The notes below the pieces were generated by a model, which did no database searches, had not been told where the DNA came from, and worked only from the letters and a program-made list of their open reading frames with translations. This document shows positions 1 to 19,742 of a stretch of DNA of 64,000 nucleotides, one piece after another (the stretch's first letter is position 1; each line of letters starts with the position of its first letter). Source of the DNA: Pyrocephalus nanus (taxonomy: Eukaryota; Chordata; Aves; Passeriformes; Tyrannidae); contig CM076266.1 in assembly GCA_038380795.1 (NCBI GenBank), positions 38,586,425 to 38,650,424 on the forward strand, written 5' to 3'. A program made the position numbers and the translations under genes.

Positions 1-460
1 CAAAAGAAGGAAGATGCCTCGCGGCGACAGGGAAAGCGACTGGGTGAGGTGGGGGGAGCGGAGCGGGCCTGCGGACCCCGGCCGCCATGATGGCCGCCGC
101 TGGGAGCCCGCGCCGGGCCGGGCCGGGCCGGAGCCGCCCCCGCCGCAGAGCGAGGCCCTCGCTCGTCTGGAAGGGCCCGTGTAGAGCGCGGCCGTTTCCC
201 GCGTTGCGCTGGGGAGGCCCGGCCCTAAGCGAGGGGCGGGGGTAGGAAAGCGGGCTCAGAAAGCAGTGGGGCTGTAGGGGCTCCAAAACTCATTCATAAG
301 TAGAAAAATGGGTCGGGGACCCAGGTGGGGAGGCTTCTCTGCGGGCGGGGAGCCGCGGGTGGATCCGCGGTGGAGCTGAGGGGGAGGGGGAGCAGAGGGG
401 GCGGGAAGAAAGGAGCCGCTCCAGCGCCATTTCCCTCGCGCGCGGGGCGGCAGCACTCAC

Positions 461-760
461 CCTGTGTCGTGGTGTGTGCGGGGCCGCCAGAGAGAGAGAG
501 GGAGGGAGGGGATGGGATGAGATGAAGGAGAGGAGGAGAGCAGAGCGCCGGAGCAGGCGGTGTGCCCGATGCCGCCGGTGCGGGGTAGAGCGGTGCGGGC
601 TGCGGCGAAGTCCGCCTCCCTCCGCCGGAACCCCGCGATGTGTCGGCGCCGGTGCCTCAATCTGTGCAGCTCGGCACTTCCTCCTGCCCGGGCGGAGGGG
701 GAAGGGGCAGGGGCCAGGGCGATGTTTCGGGGGTACGGTGCGCCCGCCTGCTCCCTGCTA
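461..760 (-). other. CBX3: Possible CBX3 non-coding first exon (right boundary unknown)
   Basis: On the minus strand there is a near-consensus splice donor, CAGG|GTGAGT, with the exon ending at 461, inside the CpG island and pointing left where CBX3 is expected. Mammalian CBX3 has untranslated first exons, so lack of coding potential is not a problem. Start site, exon length and identity are inferred. The donor could also belong to an unrelated antisense transcript. Confidence 0.25.
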
Positions 761-836
761 CTACGCACGTATGGAGGAGCAATGTGGGGCCGCCCTCGGC
801 TAATTATAACCCCGGGTTTGAGCCTTCGGTTCCGCT

Positions 837-1088
837 CGGCAATTTCCGGAAATATAAAATTAAAAAAAAAAAAAAAACCACAAAACCAAACACCAAAAAA
901 CAGCCGTGACACGGTGCCAGCGGTGCTCGGGACCGCTTCGACTCCGCTCGGGCACGTCTCGCGAGCCTATTCCGTTGTCGGAAATTGCCGAGCGGGCCAG
1001 GGCAGTCGATAACTGGCTGCGTCTTTCTGGCCGGAAACTGCCGAGTGCTATTCGGATCTGCTTCGCATGTTCCGGAAATAGCCGAAAT
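837..1088. promoter_or_regulatory. Cluster of CGGAAA-NTGCCGA-like motifs
   Basis: Four related short words occur in 250 bases: CGGCAATTTCCGGA (837-850, inverted), CGGAAATTGCCGAGC (979-993), CCGGAAACTGCCGAG (1031-1045) and TCCGGAAATAGCCGAAAT (1071-1088). The CCGGAA core resembles an ETS-family binding site. The attached GCCGA is shared by all copies and is not part of a standard ETS consensus. Function is inferred. Confidence 0.4.
957..965. promoter_or_regulatory. TCTCGCGAG promoter motif
   Basis: TCTCGCGAG followed by C matches nine of ten bases of the palindromic TCTCGCGAGA element. That element is known from vertebrate CpG-island and bidirectional promoters. Its position in the presumed CBX3/HNRNPA2B1 promoter fits. 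Occupancy is not shown by sequence. Confidence 0.4.
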
Positions 1089-1388
1089 GAGCCGAATGGG
1101 TTTCCGTTCCCCGTTCGGCTTTTTCCGGCGGCTGTCGAAGCGCATAAGCTCGACAACGACGGCTTCTTCGGCTCATTCCGGAGACGGCCATTACTAACGG
1201 AGTCGATGACTTTTCATTACGCGATAAAAACACGTAGGGGCGTTATACAGAACTGCCGCCCCTTTGGAGACGTTTAAGCTCCAGATTCTAGCTTTTTTTA
1301 TTTTTTTTAATTAATTAATCCATAACATCGGAAGCGAGCCTGGGCTGGAGAAGGAGGGCGCTAGCTCTACGCGGAGCTGAATTTCAAA

Positions 1389-1396
1389 TTACGTAA
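1389..1396. promoter_or_regulatory. TTACGTAA palindrome (PAR-bZIP/NFIL3-type site)
   Basis: A perfect TTACGTAA palindrome, the classic PAR-bZIP and NFIL3 core, lies between the two GC-rich parts of the island. Two further TACGTA words follow within about 85 bases (in the AATACGTAAA and GGTACGTAGG contexts near 1446 and 1472). Functional use is inference only. Confidence 0.3.
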
Positions 1397-1889
1397 CAGT
1401 TCAGGCAGCCATTACCGACCAGTTGTACGGTACTCTCAAGCAGGAATACGTAAACCATGAAGAACATGGTACGTAGGAAGGAAGGATTCGGAGCTTGCTT
1501 TTAAGGAGGGAGACGCATTTGCTTTTGCGGGAGAAGTGAATTTTTCCGGGGCTGGGCATTAAGAGCAGGCTTGAGCCTTTGTCCGCGCGGGTCTTGGCGC
1601 CGCCGCCGGGTCGCACTGCGGGCCGGGCGCTGGGTGCGCGGAGGAAGGTTCTGGAAACGGCGGCTGGGGCTGACGCGCGGCCGGGCGAGGTGGCGGAAGC
1701 TGCGGTAACCGCGCATGGTGCAGAGCGCTTTCTTAAGCGCTGGCCATGATCTTGAGCCGCGCTGCCCCTGAGGGGGACGCGGGACTCCGGGGGTCGGTCG
1801 GTGGGCGGGCCGGGGGCCACCTTGGCCTCGCGAGGTGCGGAGCGGCCGGGGCAGTGCAGCGGGTAATGGCGGTGCCGAGGGGGAGGGGT

Positions 1890-1900
1890 AAAATGGCGGC
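1890..1900 (+). promoter_or_regulatory. YY1-type site AAAATGGCGGC
   Basis: AAAATGGCGGC matches the extended YY1 consensus. A minus-strand AAAATGGCGC lies at 2098-2107, and CACATGGCGGAG lies near 2147. Clusters of this kind are common just downstream of start sites in CpG-island housekeeping promoters. They favour an HNRNPA2B1 start in the 1.8-2.2 kb part of the island. Confidence 0.4.
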
Positions 1901-2250
1901 CTGGCCGATGATCGCGGCTGCCAGGGGCTGTGGGGATCGCTCCGGGAGAGCGGGCGAGGCGGAGGGGGCTGCTATAGTCGTCCAGTATCCTCCGGGGCGG
2001 GAAGGAGCGCCGGAGAGGTCTTCCTGGTGCCGAGTTGTGTAGGTGCACGTTGGAAGCGCTTTGCAGCCCTGTCCCTGGAAGCGGCGGCTGCTCCCGGGCG
2101 CCATTTTCCCCGCCCGGCTCGGGGCCGCGGTGTTCCCGCTGCCGCCACATGGCGGAGCCGGCACGGCCGCCACGTCCCGCCCGCCTCAGGCGGGGCGCCG
2201 GGCCGAGGAATTATGGAGCTCTCCGGAGTTCGGGGTTCCCCTCTCGCTTG

Positions 2251-10724
<8,474 letters not shown>

Positions 10725-10896
10725 GTTTCTTCAAGCATGCCATGGGTAAGTATGTTTATAAGTGTTAAAAATGCAGTGATTCTTGAGAGTAGCTGCAGGA
10801 GTTTAAAGCTTTTTAGGATATTGTCTTTCCTTTAAAAAATGGTTAGATGAATAATTTCATAACCTATTTTTTTACTCTTTACTTCTGTTGAAACAG

Positions 10897-11385
10897 GCTT
10901 CACTGTATAAATAGGAGAGGATGAGAGCCCAGAGGTAACAGAACAGCTTCAGGTTATCGAAATAACAATGTTAAGGAAACACTTATCTCAGTCATGCATA
11001 AATATGCAGTGGTATGGCAGAAGACACCAGAGCAGATGCAGAGAGCCATTTTGTGAATGGATTTGGATTATTTAATAACATTACCTTACCGTGGAGGAAG
11101 GATTGTAAAAATGCCTTTGAGACAGTTTCTTAGCTTTTTAATTGTTGTTTCTTTCTAGTGGTCTTTGTAAGTGTAGAAGCATTCCTTTGATAATGTTAAA
11201 TTTGTAAGTTTCAGGTGACATGTGAAACCTTTTTTAAGATTTTTCTCAAAGTTTTGAAAAGCTTTTAGCCAGGATCATGGTGTAATAAGACATAACGTTT
11301 TCATTTTAAAAATTTAAGTGCGTGTGTAGAGTTAAGAAGCTGTTGTACATTTATGATTTTAATAAAATAATTCTAAAGGAAATAT
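10897..11385 (+). other. HNRNPA2B1: HNRNPA2B1 3' UTR final exon
   Basis: Acceptor TTGAAACAG|GCTTCACTG opens the exon and AATAAA at 11361 ends it. Much of the text (for example GCAGAAGACACCAGAGCAGA and AGGTGACATGTGAAACC) matches the mammalian 3' UTR as I recall it. That is unusually strong conservation for an untranslated region across birds and mammals. Mammalian HNRNPA2B1 is autoregulated through alternative splicing of its 3' UTR and nonsense-mediated decay. Conservation fits such a role here, which is inferred. Confidence 0.88.
11361..11366 (+). terminator. HNRNPA2B1: HNRNPA2B1 poly(A) signal AATAAA
   Basis: AATAAA lies in the conserved context GATTTTAATAAAATAATTC, followed by a T/G-rich stretch (ATTGTGTAATTTTAG). 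Cleavage is expected about 15-30 nt downstream. Confidence 0.85.
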
Positions 11386-11389
11386 TGTG

Positions 11390-14300
11390 TAATTTTAGAT
11401 TTTTTTTTTAATACTGTAAAATAAGGCAAGGAGTGGGTAGTATAAGGTCCCACAAATAATATAAAGCTATTGTTGTACGTGTAAATTAAATGCTGATCAG
11501 AAAAAGTATGTTGTCTGTAAATGATCAGGTGTAAAATATCTAGGTAACTTAAGGGGTATCTCTGCAAGGAGAAACACCTTTTTAGATTTTTTAGATGCTG
11601 CTTCTTCAATGGCAAGGGAAGGAAATAACCCCAGCAAGGTACTCTTCCAGGGACACAGGTCTAGTACAAGAGAACTCTTGAAAACGTCACTAAGGTCAGC
11701 CAGTCTTAAAAAGCTGCGCTGTATTTCTGCAAAGCTTTAACTACGGTAGTTGATTAATAAGGATGCCAACGAAGGCTGAGGGTGTAGAGCAAAATAGTTC
11801 TAAGCTTCAGTTAAACTTCTTTAGGTAAGATCTTATTTACTTTTCCTTTCTTAATGTATCAAAACCAAATTTAATATTGTCTGACAGTATTCTTTCAGTA
11901 TAGTGATTATCGTTATGTAGTTTAACATAGCAATTAATTGAGTTAACAATTACAAATTGAAAAGAAATTTGTGAATCCTGTTTTCTTGTATTAAATTTTT
12001 TACAAACAAATTTTTGTTAATTTCAGCTACTTAACATATTTTTTTCCTACTGGAATCTAGCTATGATATGAACCCTGGACAAGCATAGACTGCTGCCACT
12101 GTACAGTGCTACAGTTGAACAAATGAGACCTGCAAGTGTCCATTAGTAAAGCTTTGCAAGGGTTCCATCCCTGGTGTTGGTAGTTAAAATGGTAGGTCAC
12201 AAGTTAATTAAATCATACAACTTTATTTTTGCATCCTGCAACATTTTCTTTTTTCTTGGGAGTCTATGCATTATGGTGGTTGCAAGGTAATGCAATGAAG
12301 GTAGTTCTGTGCTGTTGAAAATGAACTATGTTGTTATGTGTCTTGTCTGCTGTAATCTATTTTATATAACACGTTTCATCCTGAAGGTTCCCAAGTAACT
12401 GTAGACTGTTTACGTGTAAGGAAAAAAATTGCACCACAGAATACATCTGCCTCTGTGAAGGAATGTGTCGTCCATTCTTTTAACAACTGCATAAGCAGTT
12501 CTTTAGGAGGGGAAGTGAAAACTTCAAATGAAACTGCAGGTGGTATTTCTTTAGTGTACAATGTGTTTATGTAAATTGGAAATTGGCTAGAATGTTGAGG
12601 TTTCCACCATTTTTTATAGTTCTTGCAGCTAACAAACCTTAGTGCCAAATTCAGTCAGCCTTACTCTTACTGCATTGAATGCTTGCACCTCAAATTAATG
12701 AAAATTCATCAAGTAATGAATGAGTTATTCAGAGTAAGGGCGGCATACTCTACTAGATTTGGTTTTAAAATAAAAATCAACAAAGCCTATCACAAAAGGC
12801 AACTAAAAAATGGCCTACTTTCAAAGTTCTATTGCCTTTAAAAGGCTACCCACTGAAGAACATGGACTCAGCTAACAAATGTCCTGTTCCTTTTGGGTTA
12901 GACACACCAGTGAACTGCTTATACCTTTTTTTTTTTAAAAAAAATGGCTGAAGTTCCCCTATTGGTAATTTGGTTTAGACATATGTGATAAACATCTTCA
13001 GATACACTTTTTTTTTCTTTGGCAGGAAGGTGCCATGCTGCAGGTAACTAATGAAGAAGTGGTCAACCACAGAAACGCTTCAAGAAATAAGAAATTCTGT
13101 ATCATCAGAAAATAGTTGTTTTTGCTGCCTTCATTAAAAATCTAGAGGTTAAATGAATACTGATAAAACATCACAATTAGTACAGCTCCCTGTAATGCTG
13201 GGTTTTTTAAATTATAGTAAAAATGTCTTGTAAATCTTTCGAATAAAATTCAGATTCGTTAGGAGAAACAAATCACTAATGTTAAAATAGCAAACATTCT
13301 GTGAGTAGAAAGTTTAACTACATATATTTATAATTTTCATAGCTTTAAAATAAAGTATTTTTTATACCAAAGTAGTTCTAGTGTAATGCTTAATAAAAAC
13401 TTAGTGTGTATCTAACATTAAATAATGTTGATGTGCAGCTTTTAGACCCTTTCATGATTTGAAACATTCCATTTTGAGATGAATTTAAAACAATCAGTTT
13501 GATAAGTGTCTTTACAGAACTTGTTTGTCTGACCATAGGCATCTGTTCTCTCTTGAGAGAAACAGTGCTGCAACTTAAAAACGCTGATCTCTTTGCTGTT
13601 GGACACAAGTGCTTAAAAATAGATCTTTTTGGCTGTGTTTGTCAGTTTGTCAAATTGCGATAGGACAATATCCTTTTCACCTGTAAAGAGTTTTTAGGGT
13701 GAAGAGAGAAAGACTGAATGGAATGTAGAGTTGTTGCTGTGCCAGAAATGTATTGATAGCTGCATCTGGGGCGGAAAAAAAATAAAAAAAACCCCAAACA
13801 AAATGAAAACCCTGCTAAATCAAACACTAAGTCTGAGCTTGAGAAAACTTCAGTTGGGAATGGTATTTGAGGGAAAGTATCTTCAGTTTATACTGTTTTA
13901 ACCAGTTACCTTCATACACGGTTTATTCTAAACTTGAAATTTATATACCTAGCTATGGCAGAATCATTGTGTCTTTAACCTTTAAAAATACTGCTTAAGG
14001 ATTCACATGCAACTTTTTTCTGTTTCTTAAATTGAACTTTAAAATACTTGCATAGGTAACCAGTGGGCTGCAACGGAAGCAGGAAATGAAGATAAAATCT
14101 GCTTTACTTTCTTCTTCCCAACAGAATGAGTTGACCAGATCATAAGGAATTTGCCTTCTTTCCTGTAACTTAGATTTAGTTGATGGAAGTTTTTTCTTTA
14201 CAGTTGCCAAGTCCACATTCATACAACATTTTAAAAAACCCAAACCATTTTAATTCTCTATTTCTTATAGTCTTTCAGTAGTTTTGCAGCAAGGTTTAAA

Positions 14301-17300
14301 ATTTACTTGAATTAAATGTCTTATATTTTCCGTAATCAGGATGTTTTAATTTTGATCTGCTGGCATTGGGGGAAGGGAGTGTAGAGGGGACAGCACTATA
14401 CAAAAATGAAGTTAGCAGATATTTAAAGTCTTGAAAACCTGATGTTTTAAGTTTCCTGATGTCTTACTGTTAAAACTTGCATAATTTTTCTCTTGGTATG
14501 TTCCTAAAAAGTTAAAACAAGTGACAGTTGCAGCGTTCACCAGTGAATTTGGTGAGAGAAACCACCCTTTGGAGTCAGACTGATGCTGGAAGTCAGCAAT
14601 TTTAAATAAAACCAGCAGTGTGTGTGGTCAATTCCTGATTATCAATTTGTAGACAGTGTGTATTTCTTAATTTCTATCAAGTTGGGTTTATGTCACTACA
14701 GCCTTTGTTTTTAAAGTAAGTGTAACACTACGTGTCATTGTACTAACAACTAAGGATGAGGTTGTCAGTACTAGGCCCAGTTTTCCCACAGCTAACACTT
14801 TCTGCAGCTGACTGAGGAAGGAATGAAAAACAACTTGCTGGTAACTGGTATGGGAGCCAGAAAACACAGTGGGTGACTCGTGTATAAAGTGATGGTGAAA
14901 AGGTCAATACTAGGGGTCTGGCCATTGAGATGGTGTTATTTACAATGAAAAATGGATTTTATTGATGTCTGTTGTGCTGCAGGTGCTTAAAACCATTTAG
15001 GAAAATGCGAACAGTTGTTTTTAATCTTGTAAAATGAACAGGACTTGAACTCTGTTATGTGTGGGGAAGACAACTATATTTTAGGTTTACGATGAATATA
15101 CATGATACTTATACTACTACTGGGGAAGAAAAACTGAGCCCCAGAAACAGATAGGAATTTTCAAGGAGTTGTGTGCTGAGTGTGTTTTGGCAGCTTGACC
15201 GCATCTGTGGTGCAGGATGATTTGCTGGGATGGAACAGTGCATTCCCTGTTGCTGTAGTGTTTGTTTGTTTTCAAAGTGGGGTGTGTGATGTGAGTGAAA
15301 CCCCATAGTAGTGCTGTTGTTTTTTTTCCTCCTAAGGTAGATGCCCTGTTCTTGTTTATTCAGCCGTACCATTCAGTGTACCAGGGATGTATATAGGAGT
15401 GTTACATGGAAGTGGTTGCCCAGGTAACACCAATCCATTTTTCCAGAAGTTGTCCTTCTTAACAGTCGTGTTCTTGCTTTGCAGATACTGTTGATTTGCA
15501 TTGCAGCAGAAGTTTCAGTGTTGTCAGGAATTACTCCAGTTAATGGAGCAAGACCTTTTTTATCAGCAGTAAAATTACCGGTGTAAAAATAGCTGTGTGA
15601 CTTGCCTGACAGTGCTGTGAACATATTTGGGGACCATGTAGTTACAACCTATGTGTGACCTCCCATGTTGCTTCATTGTATGAAAAGGTGTGACTGGGGG
15701 AAAGTCCTAGACAATTGCTGTTACCAGTACCCCCCTTTCCCTCCTTATTTGGTCTGCTTGCTCTTGGTTCACGTTGGGACATTCATGTCTGAAAGTGAGT
15801 GGCTGATGCACTTAATGGAGTTCTAGCGCAGGTGCCAAGTTGCAGCACTTTTACGAGGTAACTACAGTTAAAAGACTTCACATGGTTACACGTGCCATTT
15901 CTATTTGGTTTATTTAATAAATAGTTTTTCACTGCAAACTGGTGTTGAGTGTCCTGTTGCCTCATTTATAGGCCTCTGCTAACTCCTCGAGATTCTTGTT
16001 AATACTGTACTTCTGACTCCCATAAGAGATACAAATGCTGTGTGTATATTTTGGGACAAAGATTGACAAATTGATATGAAGCTGCTTTGTCTCGTATTTC
16101 TTCATTAAAATTTTTTCTTCTATTCTCCCATCTAAAACTAGATTGTAAGCTCTTGAGCAGGAACAACCTTAGCTTGTAAAATTTGGCTTTGTAAAAAGCC
16201 AAATCTGTTGAATAAAACCAAACCCATGAAGCTAAAGCTGCACTTTGGTGCTGTAGTGGTCATTCAGTGCATGTGTAGTGCTCAAGCTGTGTGCTGTGAC
16301 TCCTCGGGGAGGGCTTACCTAAGGATGCCAATGCAGGAGTGTTCAGCCATACATATCATAAACCATACGGTGGGTATTGCAATCTAATAAAGTACTTGGC
16401 TTGTGTTTGTTTCTGGTTGGATGGGAAAACTGAAAGGGTGTGGATCTAAGGGCAGCCAGCAGGTAATGCTCTGTAGTGCCCGAACATGTTGCTTCCAGCA
16501 TTAATAGCGGTAATATATATGTAGTGGGGATATCCCCACCACTCACTGGCTTTCCTTCATACATAATCTGACCTTTTTTACCTTGAAGATAACTTCTTAC
16601 CTCTTCACTATTACTGTAATGAAAAATGTAGTGTACCCTGAAGTGTTGTAGGCTATGTAATAGCTTTACCATGGGAGCAATATTTCAAACAGTCCCACCT
16701 TGACATTCCCATTTTTTGTTGCTTTATCAACATTTACAATCCTCAGCTTTGCAGTGTTCTAAGGTTTTTATTGTTCCTATGTTAGGGAGTTGCTTTTCTT
16801 CATAGTAGTAAGGTGAGATGCAGCCCTAATAGCTTTTTACACGGAGCAGGTTTGATAATCATATGTTTTTACATCGTAAAGTTCCTGATTTGTATACTTA
16901 AGGTTTTGGTTTCTTGAAAATTAAGATCTATCCAGTAATGAAGCCTGGACAGATGTCGATCAGTTGTTGCCCACCTTTTACAACCACTTCAGTAACAAGT
17001 TTCCTTTATCAGTCCTGTCTTCCTGAATAACTCTGGAAGTCCTGTACAGTCTCGCATTTTTTGTATAGGGGTTGCAAATACAGACTACGGTGGTTATGTG
17101 AAGTACACTAAAAGGTTTAGGGTGTCTGGCTTAACCACAAGTCATTGAAGGATGTGAAAATGTTAAAGCATAGCCAAGACAATGTTTGGGTTTTGGTTGC
17201 CTTTTTTTTTTTTTTTTTTCTTTAAACATCAGCTAGCTGCAGAAGGGAAGGACACTTCAAAAGCTAACACCAGTTGTTAGGTAATATTAATGGCAGTCCA

Positions 17301-18130
17301 CTCAAACTGTAAAAACAGGACCTTGGTCTGAATTAGGCCTACAGTTTTGTCTGTTCTATGGGCAGGTAGTTGAATGTTAAAATGGTGCAGTACATCCAGA
17401 CCTAATGCTCAGTGTCTCTGTCAGTAGTGTTACAGTCCACTCAAAATTGGTATTATGCCTAAGAGGCTTTTGTAAGGGTACAGTAGCTAATTGAATTCTG
17501 AGAAATTGAGATTCACACATACAGTTATTGAACAATAATGAGGGTTAAGTTATCTGAGGGCAGTAACTGTTTCCCAGTTGGGTGTATATCATCTTAGCAC
17601 CTAGGCTTTAAAGAGTCCATAGAGATCACTTGCCACTGCTACTAAAGGAGTGGCTACTGAAGGAAAGGATTAGCTTTTATTACTTTGGTGGTTTTTTTTT
17701 TTTTTTCCTCTGCCCTTGTGAGGCCCCAAAACAACTTACTTGGCTTTCTGGATTTATCAGTTATGAGCCCAATCTAGTATCAGAATTTGTGCACATGGGC
17801 AAGGAAATAGGCTCAAAGACCTGGTCCTGCAAAAGGTAAGACTTTAAAATACTTATTATGTCATTTAATTAAGAGATTATAATAATACTGAATTATATAC
17901 TTTCCTCCCCTGCAATTAGAAATAAAGTTCTCAAGTCAGCGTATGTTTCTGGTGCCTATTGCATATTTTGACTGAAGTTTGTGACCTAGCTATTAGATGA
18001 ATTCCTTGTGAAAACCAGTTAGGATAGATATGCTTCACATGCTGCTTTACCAGAAGCAGCAAATTTCATGGCCTCACTAACAAAACTTTCTGCTATGAAT
18101 TTACACTATGAATTTGAGGCTGTGGTGAAA
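11390..18130. other. Gap between convergent HNRNPA2B1 and NFE2L3, repeat-poor
   Basis: No coding exon, CR1 or LTR was recognised in 6.7 kb. It is AT-rich, with a poly-T run near 17,200. Further plus-strand AATAAA signals occur at 14605, 15916 and 16211; the first is followed by GTGTGTGTGG. They could serve a longer HNRNPA2B1 3' end or a downstream transcript. Several open frames of 60-110 codons look random. Confidence 0.5.
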
Positions 18131-18134
18131 AAAA

Positions 18135-19742
18135 AAAAACAGGCACACATTTATTTAAAAGAAATTTTTTAATATAAAATGCAAGCAAATTGTTCAGGCT
18201 GATTTCATTTGATAATTCAGTGCATTTGGCACAGAGTCAGTGCTCCCTTTTTAGAAAATATCACTTGATACACTACCAGTTTTCTTAAATAAGTGCAAGC
18301 AACCAACATGATTTACATGGTACAGGCAGGTTTTTTCAAAAGGTATAATTTGGCATTTAAGCTTGTGTACTTATGTGTTGGTACAACCTATTTTTTAACA
18401 TACATGACTGTAAATTTGCTCCATTGTCATTATGCCATGACCAATGAGAATTTTTTTTATACCAGTTTTATGTGTCTTTTTATAAAAGATATAAAAATTA
18501 TTTGTGCTATCTAGATATTGGTATTTATTTTCATATCATACACACTAATATACGTCAGTATTCCTTCCCAGTCATTCACTACATACCTTTTAGGGCATCT
18601 CTTTTTGCAACCTTTTCAGGTTGTAAAATAGTAAAGGACAGGATGTTGTAAGTGTGTGAGTGAATAAAGTGTCTTCTTTTTCATAGCACAAAAAAATAAA
18701 TGTCGAAACCAGAAACTTCATTCACAGTGCTATCAGTGTAAACTCAGTCACAAGAACAGATAAACAGTACTTTGGCTCAATTTAATTTACTTTAAAGATT
18801 AGGGAAAATATAAAAAAAAAAAAATCTGTAACCTTGAAGACACTTAAAAATACCAGTTTAATAAAGCCGAAAAGAAAAACTCTAGTACTTCTCCTTGAGG
18901 AAGGTATCAAAACAGTGGGAAAAGGGAAGGTACACAAGTAAATATATCCCAGTCACTAGGAAGCAGAATGGGAACTTGTTCACCATCAGTTGTTTTCATG
19001 AAAGAAAGCTGAGAATGATTAAGTTGCAGAGGATGAAGGTAAGACACCACTGAATCAGACACTTTTTCAGAATCTATTTGCAGATTGAGCATTTGAGTTG
19101 TAAAATTATTTGGTACATTATTTCTGCTTGAAGCTGTGATGGTGAAAGTAGTGAGGAAAATGCAGTAGTAGTAACCTTCTGGGCCGCTCTTCTCAAGGGA
19201 AAACTCGGAAAAGCAAAACAGTTCTGAACAAATACAAAGCATGGATTATCTCTTGAGAATACGGAAATCCACAGTGAATTTAAGTTGGAGATGCACTAGA
19301 GCTACAATTTTTCTTTCAGTGCTAGAAAATAAAGTAAGGTCACTTTTCGTATGAAGAATCAAGTACTCAAGACTAAAACACATTTTTCTTGCATGGGTAA
19401 CTTTGATCTAAAGCTGGCTTTTATTCCCCACTGATGGTCTCCCCTCTCCCCCCATCACCGGCAACAAAATTCCTAGTTTTAACATAGGTATATAAAACTA
19501 CACCAACAATGATGGGCTAGCTCCCTTAATTCTGACTAAAACTCCAATTTCCTCATTCAGAAGCTTCAGCTTTTAGACTAACAAATCACAGTCAGCTGAG
19601 TTTGACAGATCTTTGAATATGAAGTGTTTCTGCTCAATTGTTGTCGTTTCTGTTTGAACTACTGTAATCACTGACCTCCTGTTTTCACACAAGTCTCCCT
19701 GTTCTTCCAGGTGAAATAAAACCTACATAATCTTCAGCCATC
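18135..19742 (-). other. NFE2L3: NFE2L3 3' UTR (extent inferred)
   Basis: This stretch lies directly downstream of the NFE2L3 stop codon and has no coding potential. The left boundary rests on the poly(A) signal chosen at 18,150. Confidence 0.5.
18150..18155 (-). terminator. NFE2L3: Likely NFE2L3 poly(A) signal
   Basis: Minus-strand AATAAA is followed by TGTGTGCCTG and then a run of T, a textbook GU/U-rich downstream element. It gives a 3' UTR of about 1.6 kb. A nearer minus-strand AATAAA near 19,420 and another near 18,525 are alternatives. Confidence 0.5.

Larger units (their letters stand above)
1..2250. promoter_or_regulatory. CpG island, CBX3/HNRNPA2B1 bidirectional promoter region (A2UCOE-like)
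   Basis: The sequence is very GC-rich and dense in CpG from 1 to about 800 and from 1560 to 2250. A less GC-rich but still CpG-dense middle lies at 900-1260, broken by A-rich tracts near 860-900 and 1295-1320. It lies 2.6 kb upstream of the first HNRNPA2B1 coding exon seen here. In mammals that gene shares a divergent, methylation-free CpG-island promoter with CBX3, used as the A2 ubiquitous chromatin opening element. CBX3 coding sequence is not in the window, so the divergent partner is inferred from synteny. Transcription start sites cannot be fixed from sequence alone. Long open frames here (for example 1401-2150 minus) are expected by chance in CpG islands. Confidence 0.75.

Noticed and set aside
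43..50. Plus-strand donor-like ACTGG|GTGAGG near the window start
   Set aside because: No coding sequence precedes it, and no ATGGAG lies before it. It cannot be assigned to HNRNPA2B1 exon 1.
1401..2150. Long minus-strand open frame (249 codons) in the CpG island
   Set aside because: Composition is driven by GC-rich DNA (Arg/Pro/Ala/Gly), with no domain, no matching splice structure and overlapping open frames on both strands.
16343..16672. Minus-strand frame sharing SGGDIP with a frame at 27212-27493
   Set aside because: Direct comparison of the two regions shows only scattered short matches. It is not convincing as a shared mobile element without an alignment.
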